Assembly (NCBI GenBank): GCA_037043235.1
Contig: JAWRVZ010000038.1
Coordinates: 372,001 to 436,000, forward strand
DNA length: 64,000 bases
Reading direction: 5' to 3'
From: Rhodeus uyekii
Lineage: Eukaryota; Chordata; Actinopteri; Cypriniformes; Acheilognathidae
Shown here piece after piece: positions 13,263 to 24,200 of this stretch. The notes beneath the pieces are model-generated. The model did no database searches and was not told the DNA's origin. It saw only the letters and a list, made by a program, of their open reading frames with translations. Made by a program: the position numbers and the translations under genes. Within the stretch, counting starts at the first letter, position 1. Each line of letters begins with the position of its first letter.

Positions 13263-14139
13263 TAATTAAATATAGTATTTTACAATCCAATATGTCTTCT
13301 TGATAATAGACCAAACCGTGTGACAAAAGGTCAATGCCATGACCTAAAATTCTGTGAACATTGAATTCTTCAAATAATTAAAACTGAACAAATAATTAAA
13401 CCAAACTAATCAATTATTAATCAGACTATTTTCTCTGAAATTCCATGGATAAACAGAAGATTCCTTTTTAACTTCATGGGATCATCTGGATGATCCCTTC
13501 GGGACTGGTTTCCAATTAAATGGATTAACAATCCATTATTATTTTTGGGACCTAGATGGAAAACATTCTCAGTATAAAGATACTGCTGAAATGAATCACA
13601 TTTATCACTCCACCTCTGTAACAATGAAAGTGACACCTAGTTCATTCACCCTGAGCGGCTCCAGGAACTTGCTATAAAGAAATAAATCCCACCTCTCAGT
13701 CTGCACAAGCACTGTGATAGGTACTTGACCGACAAGTCAAAGACTGTATCCCTCTCATCTGTATTCTGCTGCACTAACATGGCAAGGTTGGAACAAGGCT
13801 ACACAAACACTGAGCAAGAAAGCAAACAAGAAAAGAAAAAAAACGGTCTTGCAGAACATAACTAACCATAAGTGTCTAGAATGACTTTTACTTTGGCTAA
13901 TTCATTTATTACCTGTAATTATTTCAAGATAGCCTACTTCTTTAGAATACTGTGTTTCCAGGATGTAAGCTTGTCCTATTTCAGTCCAAGATTTGTCCAA
14001 AAGAAATGATAAACTAAATGTACATACAATGAGTTCACCTTCACCTAATTATGTAAAGAATGTGATCTGCTGACTCTCTTCCTCCCTCATCATCATCTGA
14101 AACTTTCCCCTCTGAGTTCATAAAGAAATCAAATTGCAC

Positions 14140-14280
14140 TATAAAACGGAAAGGAATTGCATGAGTGTATCTCCTCCCATTTGAACTTTGGAAACTCTCT
14201 GCCGTGGTAAAGTATTCCCAACATGTGTAATCATTCTTTCTGTTCTGTCCCACATCTGTCTCTGAAGCCGTGCACTTCAG
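14140..14280 (+). promoter_or_regulatory. TATA box and 5' untranslated exon of the slc51b-like gene (predicted)
   Basis: A TATAAAA box (14140-14146) is followed about 130 bases later by a near-perfect donor (cttcag|GTGAGT, 14281). The next plus-strand acceptor, ttaagcag, lies just ahead of the coding start at 15716. A spliced leader exon starting near 14170 would fit. This is inference from motifs only. Confidence 0.45.
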
Positions 14281-15715
14281 GTGAGTTGAATTTATACATG
14301 TCTCCTATAATAAGCATAGATTATACAAATGCTCTGTGACTAACCACCATTGGTTTATTCTTGATAAGATTTGCTGATAAGAATCACTATTGTAGTGCAG
14401 CTTATCATTTCAGTTTCAATAATTCGAGGGCATGAAAACAACTGTGTTGTGTGAAAACTGAATGGAGATTATCGAATTATCATTAGGTTTGAGAGTAATT
14501 TACAACATAAGAGAATAAGGAAAGTTTCTGCCAAAGAAAATTTATTGTATTAAAAGGACAACTATTAAAAAAAAGCCACTGTTGAGCCGAAAACAGGTAT
14601 TGAAGCTGCTGGTGTCTCTGGAGTCTCACGAACCTCTACGCAGGCTTGCAGCTGTGCGCAATGTTGCATTTCAGCCTCCTCTAAACAAAGCTCACAAAGA
14701 GAACCGTGGGTGTGGAAATACATGAAGAAATACGTACTCTTTAAATATTTTTATACAGTGACGAATACCGTACTTCAATGGATGTCTAGTTCAGGGGTGA
14801 TAGATCTAACAAAGTAAGTAAGGCTTACTAGGCAAAAAAGGTAAGCCTAGTAAGACCTTGATTAGCTGGTTCGGGTGTTTAACTGGAGTTGGAGCTAAAC
14901 TGGCTCCAGGACAGTGTCCCACCGCTGGTCTAGATGGATAGATTTTTGGATGGTTGGTGAGTGGCCACCACTTTCCAACAATACTGCTTCGTTAGCATGG
15001 AGCGAGCTGGTGATGATTGGGGCTGGAATATTAGGAATCGCAGTGGGATGGTACCTTTAGGGTCTCTGAGGGCGTCAAAATGACTTCTGCAAGATATGTG
15101 GAGTTGACCATTTTCTGCTATGGTATAAAAAGAAAGATAGTGCCTTCTAAAATAATCAAATTTTCATTCAATAACCCATGCTGCAAAAACACCACAGCAA
15201 TAAAACGGTTTGAAAATGTATTTCTACACCCATTCCAAACGTTTCTCTTTGTGCACTTTGCCAAGAGGGGGCTGAAATGCAACTTTTAATAAAAATATAT
15301 TTTAAAAAATTATAATTGCAACCTTATCTATCTCGAATAAGGTGGTAAAACAAAAATGACTGGAATGAAAATGTGATTTAAGGATTTGACCGTAATAAAA
15401 GGATAAATAGCAGAAGGGAAATATTTCAACATTGAGGTGCGGTTCGACATCTGGCTTTCGTCAAGGCATATCTCATTCTCTTATTAGGAAAGTTTAAAAT
15501 ATTGCACAGGCAGTCAACCTGATGTGTTCAGATATTGTGTGTTTGTCTGTATGTGTGTGTGTGTGTGTGTGGGGGGGGGGGCTATTTTCAGAAATGAAAA
15601 CGCAAGTCTAATTAAAATTGATATGTTGTTTTTGAATATGTTTGGAAGTATTAACACATGTTCTGGACCTCTGCATTGTGTCTTGTGTTTAAGCAGACTC
15701 AGGATTACAGGAGCG

Positions 15716-18037
15716 ATGCTGTTGCTGTGGATAGCATTATCTCTCACATGGCCTGGTAAAGTACACTCTTAACCTCAGGAAATCAACTAAGTGTATCTTA
15801 CAAATCCTGTGAGAAACATGTCCAGGGCTGCGTCTCTCAAAAGCATTATAAGCTTAATCGTAGAGACTATCAGTCACAATGACTAATATGATCTATAGGC
15901 TTACAACACTTCTGAGAAATGAAGCTCTTCATAGACATAATGATTTTTATACTGTACAAACTGTATATTCTTTCAATATCCATTTGTGCATTTTCAAAAA
16001 ACTATTTTAATTTACATCATTTTATAAGCTGTTTTTCTCAAAAGTCCCCACACAGACAAGGATGAATCTGTTCGTTAAGAAGCATCCAAACAAAGCGATT
16101 AACTAGAATGAATAGGACTTTCCAAAGCTACATATGAGAGAGAGGACCGTTTAGGATGAACCGATTCAATAGAATGAAACTGGATTTGAAAGTGTTATAT
16201 ATGCTATATGTGCTATATATGCTACATACAAATATGACATTTAAAAAGCAGCTAATCGTTGGAAAAAGCCATTTTGTTGTTTTTTTAATAGGAAAAGCTA
16301 CATTGTTTTGACATTTTGAGTTATGTAATAGCACTAAAATAGGCTTCATTTACTTGACGCAAAATATATTTTCTAATTTCTCTCTTTTTTTGTTTGGGTG
16401 AAATGTGACCTTGACGGGTTTTTTTGAGAGTCAGGTTGAACTACAAACCACATAATCTCACAGAAAAAAAAGAAGAAGAAAAAATTATTAATTTTCTATA
16501 ATATGCAAGACAAATTTCCCATTCAGTCTCTTTTTCCAGACATTAAAAGAATGATTTGTATGATTTAATCACAAATGCCTCAGATATCATCTGGCTTCCG
16601 TTTAAAAAAGTAATACTTCTGAAAGAATTATATTGTGCTAAACCTTCTTTTTTTTTTCAAGGCACATTCAGCTTCACGATCCACAACATTAAAGAGGATC
16701 TGTGTCTAGAGGACTCACCTGAAGGAGGAGTTGAATTAAAGCCATGCAGTCTGGACTCAGTCCTGCAGCAGTGGATGTGGACCGATCACTGGTTCCTCGT
16801 AAACTCAGGCACTCTGAGGTGTCTCTCTGCCATCCACAGCAACCCAGTCCAAACTGTCACTTGTGATTCTGGCGAACATATCAAGTGGCAGTGCAAAGTT
16901 CAAAAGCTCATCAGCCTGAAAAACGCCCTGATGTTGAGCTCAGAGAGCGGAAAACTCAAACTCAACAGGGGTGAACAGAACATCTGGAAATCTGTAGATG
17001 TGGCTGATATCTGCCAGAACAAACTAAGTGAGTAGAAGCCAAAAAATAGAAACATCTGAAGTATTTGATTCTTTGTTTGAAATATGTGTCTACGTTGTCA
17101 TGTTCATTTTATCTCGGTTGACATATGCTCACAAATTTTTTCTAAAGTTTTCTATTTTAACATATTTTAAAAAGTAATTTATTATACATTTTTCAGCATC
17201 ATTACTCCACTCTTCAGTAAACCATGTAACCATTCTAATATGCTGATTTTCTGCTCAATAAATATTTCTTATTCTTTTCAACAGTTCAAACCATTATATA
17301 TCCATTATATATTTTCATCACCTTGTTAGTCTTGTCAGTTGTGTTTGATTTCCTCAATCAAACCTTGTAAATGTATGACCCTGTGTTCCCTTCAGTCTTT
17401 GTCCGTCAATGCTAATGTTTGTTCATGTTTGATGGTGTGCTGCTGCGAATGTTTGATGTTGTGAATCCTGTTGTACTGTTCATCTCATTTAGCACAAGAT
17501 GTGCCCTTTTGTTTGTATTAAAGTGTTTGTTCGAGTTAATTTCATTCCTCCTCTCCGAGCCTTCGTCATCCACCTGCACAACGCCAACAGATCGATAGAA
17601 CAGGTTAGTTGCCTACAAAGACCTAAGAGCTGGTCGATGTGGATTTCTATGCAAAACAGTTTTCTGGACTTGAAGAACTTTGCAGTGGATTTCTGCCATC
17701 TCGCCGCTGTCAATGCTTATGTAATACACAAATAAATCTTTATTCTGGATCAGGGCAAATTACCATCAACCAAGAGACCTCCCAAACACTGCAGGACTGA
17801 ACTAGCATGAAGCTGTTCTAAGGTGTCTGGAGAGCGTCCACCCCAGATCCACACAGCACCCACAGCCGGTCTCGTCCTCTTCCTCCACCTCTCCAGCGCC
17901 TGCCACTCATCAGTCTTAGCCAGCGCCACATCCTCCTCAGCCGGCTCCCGAGCCTGCTACTTGTGTCTTCTCACTCGTGCGAACTGACTGGGTACACACT
18001 GGAGAGATGGGTACCGGCAGTGATGGCCACAGCGCTG

Positions 18038-18069
<32 letters not shown>

Positions 18070-20437
18070 CTCCACACACAACAGCCAAAAAACTGCAACC
18101 AGCCCCAAAGACCTCTCCTAAGCTCCCTCCTATGCCAGAACCTTCTCACATGTGCCCTCCTGTGCCTGAACCTTCTCCCATGCGTTCTTCTAAACCATGC
18201 CTTTTCCTGAGAGCCCCCGAGTCCTCTTCCGTGCCCGAGCCTTCTCCTGAGCGCCCCCTAGTGCCGAAGCCCTCTCTTGTGCCTGATCCCTCTCCTGGGT
18301 GACCCCTAATGCCTGATCCCTCTCCTGGGTGACCCCTAATGCCTGATCCCTCTACCAACTGCCATCAAGCCCCAGAAAAAAACTCCACCTCAAACCCAGG
18401 ATTTTTTTCCCAAAATCTTTTTGGTTTTTGGGGGGGGGGGGGGAGCTAAAGACCCGTTACCGGGGTGGGTGGGGCAACGGAGTGACAGTGACACTTAAAT
18501 TCAGTCCTGAAGATCCCACCGACTGGTGCCAACCCCCCCCCCCCCTCATTAATTCTTTCCTAGTTCTCTTTCTTGTCCTCCTCTTGTTCCCCCTCCGTTC
18601 TGTCACGTCTCTGTCTACTTCCTGTTTCCTCCCGTCGTCTTCCAGTGTTTTTCCACTCACCTGTCTCGTATTCAATCACCCTGTTAGTCTTGTCAGCTGC
18701 GTCTAATTCCCTCAATCAAACCTTGTGCATTTATGACCTTGTGTTTCCTTCAGTCTATGTCTATTGATGCTAATATTTGCTCATGTTTGATGGTGTGCTG
18801 CTGTGAATGTTTGATGTTGTTGTACTCTTCTGTTGTACTGTTCATCTCGTTTAGGACAAAATGTGCCCTTTTTGTTTGTATTTCTAAAGTGTTTGAGTTT
18901 ATTGAAGTAACTTTCAATTCATTCCTTCTCTCCGAGCCTTCATCCTCCTCCTGCACAACACACCTATAATATATTTTGTAATATTATAAATGTCTTTACT
19001 CTCATTTTTGATTAATGTATCCTTGCTAAATAAAAGTATTAATTTATTGTAAAAAAAATTAATAATCACTAATCTACCGAGTATAATACTAAATATACAT
19101 TCACCCTAAAATCAAAGTTATATTTATATATATAGAATTTCTGTTTGAAAGTATATTTCATCAAGTAATAGAAAATGCAACTGTATTATTTAGGATTTAT
19201 TTATTTGTTGAATCACATTAATGTGAATTATAGGGGGAATGTGCTTCATGGTCATGCCTCCACTGACCTTCCTTGCTTCGACACTTCATGGTCTCATGCT
19301 ACAATATATATCTCATCTTAACTCATTCTCTCAGGATCCAGAAGAGACAGTGATTTTGAGCCCGACGAGTTTGACTTGGCTGAACGGCCGCCTACAAGAG
19401 GAATGACAGAGGAACAGATGAAGTTTTTACAGTGGTATTACCGCACAGAGGACCGTGAGTGTGCCAAGTTTGCATTGAATGTACTTCTTGTCTTTCATGT
19501 TTACAGAATTGAGTTTCCCCATCCATGAAATGGCATGTGGCTTGGATGTGGCTGTATCACGTTAATACAGACTGTCTAATGCCCTTTTCTTGTTTAACAG
19601 CAACATCAATGAAGTTTGGTATGCTAGCATTTGCTTTTCTGGGTCTTTTGATTGGCGCCATATTGTTGGTCATAGGCATGATGGCTAACAGGTTAGTGAC
19701 AAACACAAGTAACGCAATGGGATGGTACAATCTAACATTATGACATAGTTAACAAACAGCAGTTTTAGAGTAACCAAATTATGGTTACTATAAATGCACA
19801 TTATGTAGGTTCAGAACTGGACATCTTTAGTCTATTATAGTCCTACTTATAGTCCCATTTCAAAATCTGGTATTCACATTCATTCATACTCTACACACTT
19901 ACTGTATGTCAACAATTGGCTCATTTGTGTTTTTATTAATCCTAATAATGCATTTTGAATTTGATATCTTTGGTGTTCTCAGAACATCAAAGATGTCAAA
20001 TAGAATATTTGGAATATCAGACGGAATATCTTCTTCCGTAACTTTCATGTCTCCAATACAGGAACAGGAAGCAAATAGCCAAGTACAAAGCAGCCACAAA
20101 AGTCACAGAGGTGAACCCTGAAATGGAGGGGCTGCAGGTCATCATCACTGATAAGGTTGCACAGGTCAAAGAAGAGAAAACCTTTTCCTCACCTGAACAC
20201 ATCACAACACACAGCAGCCATAGAGATTGGGAAGAGCCTTCAACCAACAGCAAAGCCTCAGAGGAAATGAAGCCTGGAGAAATTGTGGTGACCTGGAAGG
20301 ATGGGAATGTGTCTACTTTGTATCCTGAACCGTTATCAGAAGGGGAAGGTGAAGACGACGTCTACAACACAGATATGGAGACTCTGTCCCAAAACTCCCC
20401 CCAAGTGATAACTTCATCTGAGACTATTGCATTTTAA
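15716..20437 (+). CDS. slc51b-like gene: OST-beta module fused to an N-terminal ricin-B-like cysteine-rich domain
   Basis: Five exons (15716-15755, 16662-17027, 19335-19454, 19601-19691, 20062-20437) join in frame with intron phases 1, 1, 1, 2 into 330 residues. Residues 1-14 are a signal peptide (MLLLWIALSLTWPG). Residues 16-131 hold six cysteines (28, 42, 67, 81, 91, 131), a QQWMW and a KWQC motif. This pattern matches the ricin-B-like CysR domain of the mannose receptor/PLA2R family. R136-S-R-R139 is a furin-type site. Residues 160-176 (EEQMKFLQWYYRTEDP) precede a membrane helix (about 181-204), a basic NRNRK stop-transfer and the cytoplasmic EIVVTWKDGNVSTLYPE. These match SLC51B in order and spacing. 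The neighbour rasl12 is also the neighbour of human SLC51B. OST-beta pairs with OST-alpha for basolateral bile-acid export. The ectodomain's role is unknown. The lectin exon could instead be a nested gene, but the junction phases fit one transcript. Confidence 0.85.
17295..18962 (+). mobile_element. degenerate LTR-type retroelement (copy 2) in intron 2 of the slc51b-like gene
   Basis: Two direct repeats at about 17295-17583 and 18600-18962 share caccttgttagtcttgtcag-like text, gctaat-tttg-tcatgtttga, tgtgctgctg, tgttgtactgttcatctc and a ccgagccttc end. They resemble the LTR-like repeats of the 11216-13262 element. Between them lie a (GT)n run, a proline/serine-rich repeat and a G-rich polypurine-like run (18430-18443). 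No intact frame remains. The element lies in the sense direction of the host gene. Confidence 0.6.
18130..18358 (+). repeat. proline-rich tandem repeat inside the LTR element
   Basis: Degenerate units of about 30 bases encode P-E-P-S-P-type text in the plus frame. The last units (gcctgatccctctcctgggt plus gacccctaat) repeat almost exactly 2.5 times at 18281-18355, where the frame is broken by TGA. It is probably part of the element's old gag-like region. Confidence 0.6.
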
Positions 20438-20857
20438 TATAGTCCTACTGTTTGTGTATTACTCTTGGTCTAAAGTCCTAGACCTGGTTCTAGTCTGAAA
20501 TATATACTTATAACCTCGGGTCAACCAATCAGTGTGAATATATTCACACATATATTCAAGTTTTATAATGTTATTTTGATAGTTCCTTTTGAACAGTCTG
20601 TTTTCTATTAGTAACTTTGTATTTGTAGACTGTTTAATATCAAAAACTCTTTGTGATGATCATCCAACAGACATTCAACCGACTAGAAGTAACTTTGCAA
20701 GTCTACACATTCTAACCATAATCATAAGTCTACTAACAGTCTAATGACTTCTATTATATGAATTAAATCAAATATTTAATCTTAAATGTTTTCTTTCTGT
20801 GCTTCCCATATGAAATGTAAGTTATTCTCTTCCATTTCACTTGATGTGATGCAATAT

Positions 20858-21051
20858 AATAAACTTGGTAATTACAATGTGTTTAATCAATATTCACTTT
20901 TTTCTTTTTTTAAATTTAATGAGAGCAAACGCAGATACATTTTTTCTTTTAGGTTTTATGTTTTATGTTCATCTGTGTAAAAACACCCATACATCCTCAT
21001 GAATCCTTGGAAATGTATATATAAAGTGGAAATTAGTTTGATCACAATAAA
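20858..21051 (+). terminator. polyadenylation signals downstream of the slc51b-like gene
   Basis: AATAAA words at 20858-20863 and 21046-21051 lie 420 and 610 bases after the stop codon. Either may end the transcript. The converging rasl12 gene ends at 21268 on the other strand. Confidence 0.5.
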
Positions 21052-21267
21052 ATCCAAGTATAACAATGGTGCAAGAGTAAAAATCTAAATTATTAGAGAA
21101 ATCAGAAACGCAAACAAAGACATTAATTAAAGCTCTGACAGGATATATTTAGTGCATTGTCCATTCTCAAGCGTGTGAGACTTCTCCTTCTGGTTCTGTG
21201 ATATAACATCAACATAAGAATTCCCTCTTGTAGATCCTCTCCAGTATCAGAAGAGGGCGACATTATA

Positions 21268-24200
21268 TCAGAAGATCTTAAAGCCCTTGAGCAGTGTGAG
21301 TGTGGGGGCTCTGCGTTTGCTTTGAGCTCTTGAGGACTTAACTGTAACCAGCTTTGCGGTGGCTGGTGTGGGCAGCTCTTTATAGCAGGCAGTGAGGGGG
21401 GGGGCTGAGGACAGGCTGATCGCAGACTTGTCTTCGCTGATGAAGAGCGGACGGATACTCCTCTCTGTCTCTCGCCTCACTTCCCGAATGACTTCGTAAA
21501 AGATGTGCTGAACGGACAGGAAGTCCAAGCAGGCGGAAACTTCAAAGAACAAGCAGCCAAACCGCAAGGCCAGGGCTGCACCGTCTGCCTTGCTCACCTG
21601 TCTGAGAAAGAGAGAGAGATATTACTGCACACGTTTAACCCTTAAATGTATGCGCTACGAAAGCAAGTTTCATTGCATTTCCTTCAGTCAAATGGACCTC
21701 TTTATATAGAATATAGGATACTTTTTAGGTTTGTTGATGTGCAACAATGGAAAGAAACGCATTAAAGATGTTGTTTAAATTATTGTACGTAATAATAATG
21801 CAGTTAAAATTGTGTCAAAATTGGTAAATTATATAACAAATACAGTGGTACCTCGAGATACGAAATTAATCCGTTCCAAGGCGGCCTTCGTATAATGAGT
21901 TTTTCGTATCTTGGAACACATTTTACATGTAAAATGGCTAATCCGTTCCAAGCCCTCCACAAACACCCCATTAAATTTCATAATAAAGTTAAATTGACCT
22001 ATAAACAATGAAATAACGTAAAATGTCGAAGCTTACCTTTCGAGTGAGGCTATCTCCGAAAGTGGCGGCAGAGGAGGAGGAGGACAAATGGCAGATAACG
22101 TACGTACGTACATACACTTAACTTTACGAAAACACATAAAAAAATTTAAAGTTTCGGGTGCGGAGTGGCTGAGCTAAAGCACGCCAGCACGTAAGTATAG
22201 AAGATGCATGATGGGAGGGATGCTGTCCAATTAGAGAGAAGGATCTCATGGCTTGGCGAGCATCAGGAACCAATGGGAGAGCAGGAGGATGGTGGCGAGT
22301 CTACAATAACTAAGATGGCGGCGTGCGGCGGGAGTTTCAAAATTGTTATGGGGCGAATCTCGGACTTTCAGAAACCTTTCGTATCTTGAAAACTTTTCGT
22401 ATGTAGAGCAGTAAAAATTTTCGTCTTTGCTTTCATAACTTGGATTTTTCATAAGTTGAGCCTTTCGTATTTTGAGGTACTACTGTAGTTGAAAAAAACA
22501 TACTGAATTTATAGGACATTTAAATGCTAGATTATTCCAATTGATATAGTTTTAACTAAAAACTTTCAAAAGTTGTATTTTTGGATAGAAATAATTACAT
22601 ATATTCAGCAAGAACGCATTAATATTATGAAAAGCAACATAATGTTACAAAAAATTTCTATTTCAAATAAATGCTGATCTTTTAAAGGGGTCCTGTTGTG
22701 TCCTTTTGCGAAGTCTCGATTTTGTTTTTGGTGTGTAATAGAATAGGCTTTCATTCTTGATTTTTCAAAAAACTCATTCTTTTTTACATTATCACAGCAT
22801 CTCTCTCCCCAGTTTCTGTTTGGATGAAGCCCCTCCTGCCGAAATACGAAACGTGTTGTGATTGGCACTGTGTATTCAGGAAATGTCATGTCCCTTATCA
22901 TAACTGTGACTTTCATCTGCTCAAGTGTAAATATTAAAGATGTGTCAATTTCAATCTTTAGGATGTTAACAAACAAGAGGATCGTCCAAAACAGATTTTA
23001 TGCAAAGACTTTGCAAGTACAGATTTCACAGAACGTTTCAGAATGGTATGGTTGTGTTTTTTTTTGGCAATTTGACACATATTAGACTTGTCGGAAAATT
23101 ATGGTAATACAAAAAGTAATCGATCACAAAAACATGTTTAATTTTTTACAAAAGCTACAGTAAATACTATATCACCAACACGAATGTTGACTAGGAGTCT
23201 AGCGGAGGCAAAGCTTTGCCCTTTGTTTACATCATCTTTGGTATTTTTAATAGAAAATAACTACAAATAATAAGACATACTTATAAGTTGTGATCCATAA
23301 ACAACAGTACTGAAAAAATGGGAACTGCTCCATTTCAGGAGAAGCTTTTGTGCGTAGCCTGCATTGTACTCTCTTAGGTCCTGGAAGCTGTCCTCTGCAA
23401 AATGTGCAGCACACAGATAAACGTTGTAGTTATAATGTTCATGAACAGTGTTTAAAATCAATTTAGAAAGGTCAAATAAATGAGTTTTGGAAACGGGATG
23501 GACAACAGTGTTTCTTTGATTTAGCGACAACAAGATCTCCTAGGCCTTTTCCCCTATTTTGCCTATTCTGTGGACAGGGATAATTTAAATGAATAACATT
23601 AGTCGTTTATTGTAGTTGTAGCAAAAATTACATGGTATAAAAAGTATATTAAAATAGAAAAGATTGAAATAGAAATATTTTCTCTCAAATAAATGGAACC
23701 TTGGTGAGCTTAGGGATTTTTTCCAAAACCTTAAATAAAATTATACCAACCTAAAACTTTTGAATGATTGTTTGCAAAAAGTAATGATGTAATAACAAAT
23801 TAAGAAAAATCTACATCTAAATAAAAAGTGCACATGATAACTGCAGCCTAAGGTGAAGTTGTGCAATAAAGGGTTAAAGAAAGTCTCTAATGTAATAGGA
23901 ATGGCACGGCAGAGAAAAAACTGGGGATGAGCAGTTAAAACTTTTATTTAAAGCATGGCTGGCAAAGAAGCACTCATAAATCTGTAGTTACATAAATAGA
24001 TCTGATTTAGTCCAGCTGTTATATGGTCATTTTATGCACTGTGTTTGCATAATGAAAGGAAAATAAAAAGGCAATAAATGGTCATTTCCTGGACCAATCA
24101 AATCCTTACTTAAACATTTTAGGATCATGAAAGATTGAAATCTAAATAACTTGTGGTAGTACAGGGCATAACTGCTGTAATTTAGCTAGTCACACTTCAT

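Larger units (their letters stand above)
7801..14130. other. intergenic region between abhd2 and the slc51b-like gene, repeat-filled
   Basis: No conserved coding segment was recognised in this 6.3 kb. It holds a SINE copy, two copies of an interspersed repeat (8186-8456, 10880-11100), an inverted-end element at 9574-9867 and a degenerate LTR-type element at 11216-13262, each listed separately. Segments near 9300-9400 with repeated cgactagtcgactagtc also look like an old repeat. Confidence 0.65.

Noticed and set aside
14030..14060. Possible FXR response element (inverted hexamers) near gagttcaccttcacc
   Set aside because: The half-sites do not form an IR-1; spacing and orientation are wrong.
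14041..14253. 70-codon minus-strand frame ahead of the slc51b-like gene
   Set aside because: It lacks splice sites or recognisable text. The segment is better explained as the predicted promoter and leader exon on the plus strand.
22605..22976. 123-codon minus-strand frame in a rasl12 intron
   Set aside because: The underlying DNA resembles a common dispersed teleost repeat, and the protein text matches nothing known.
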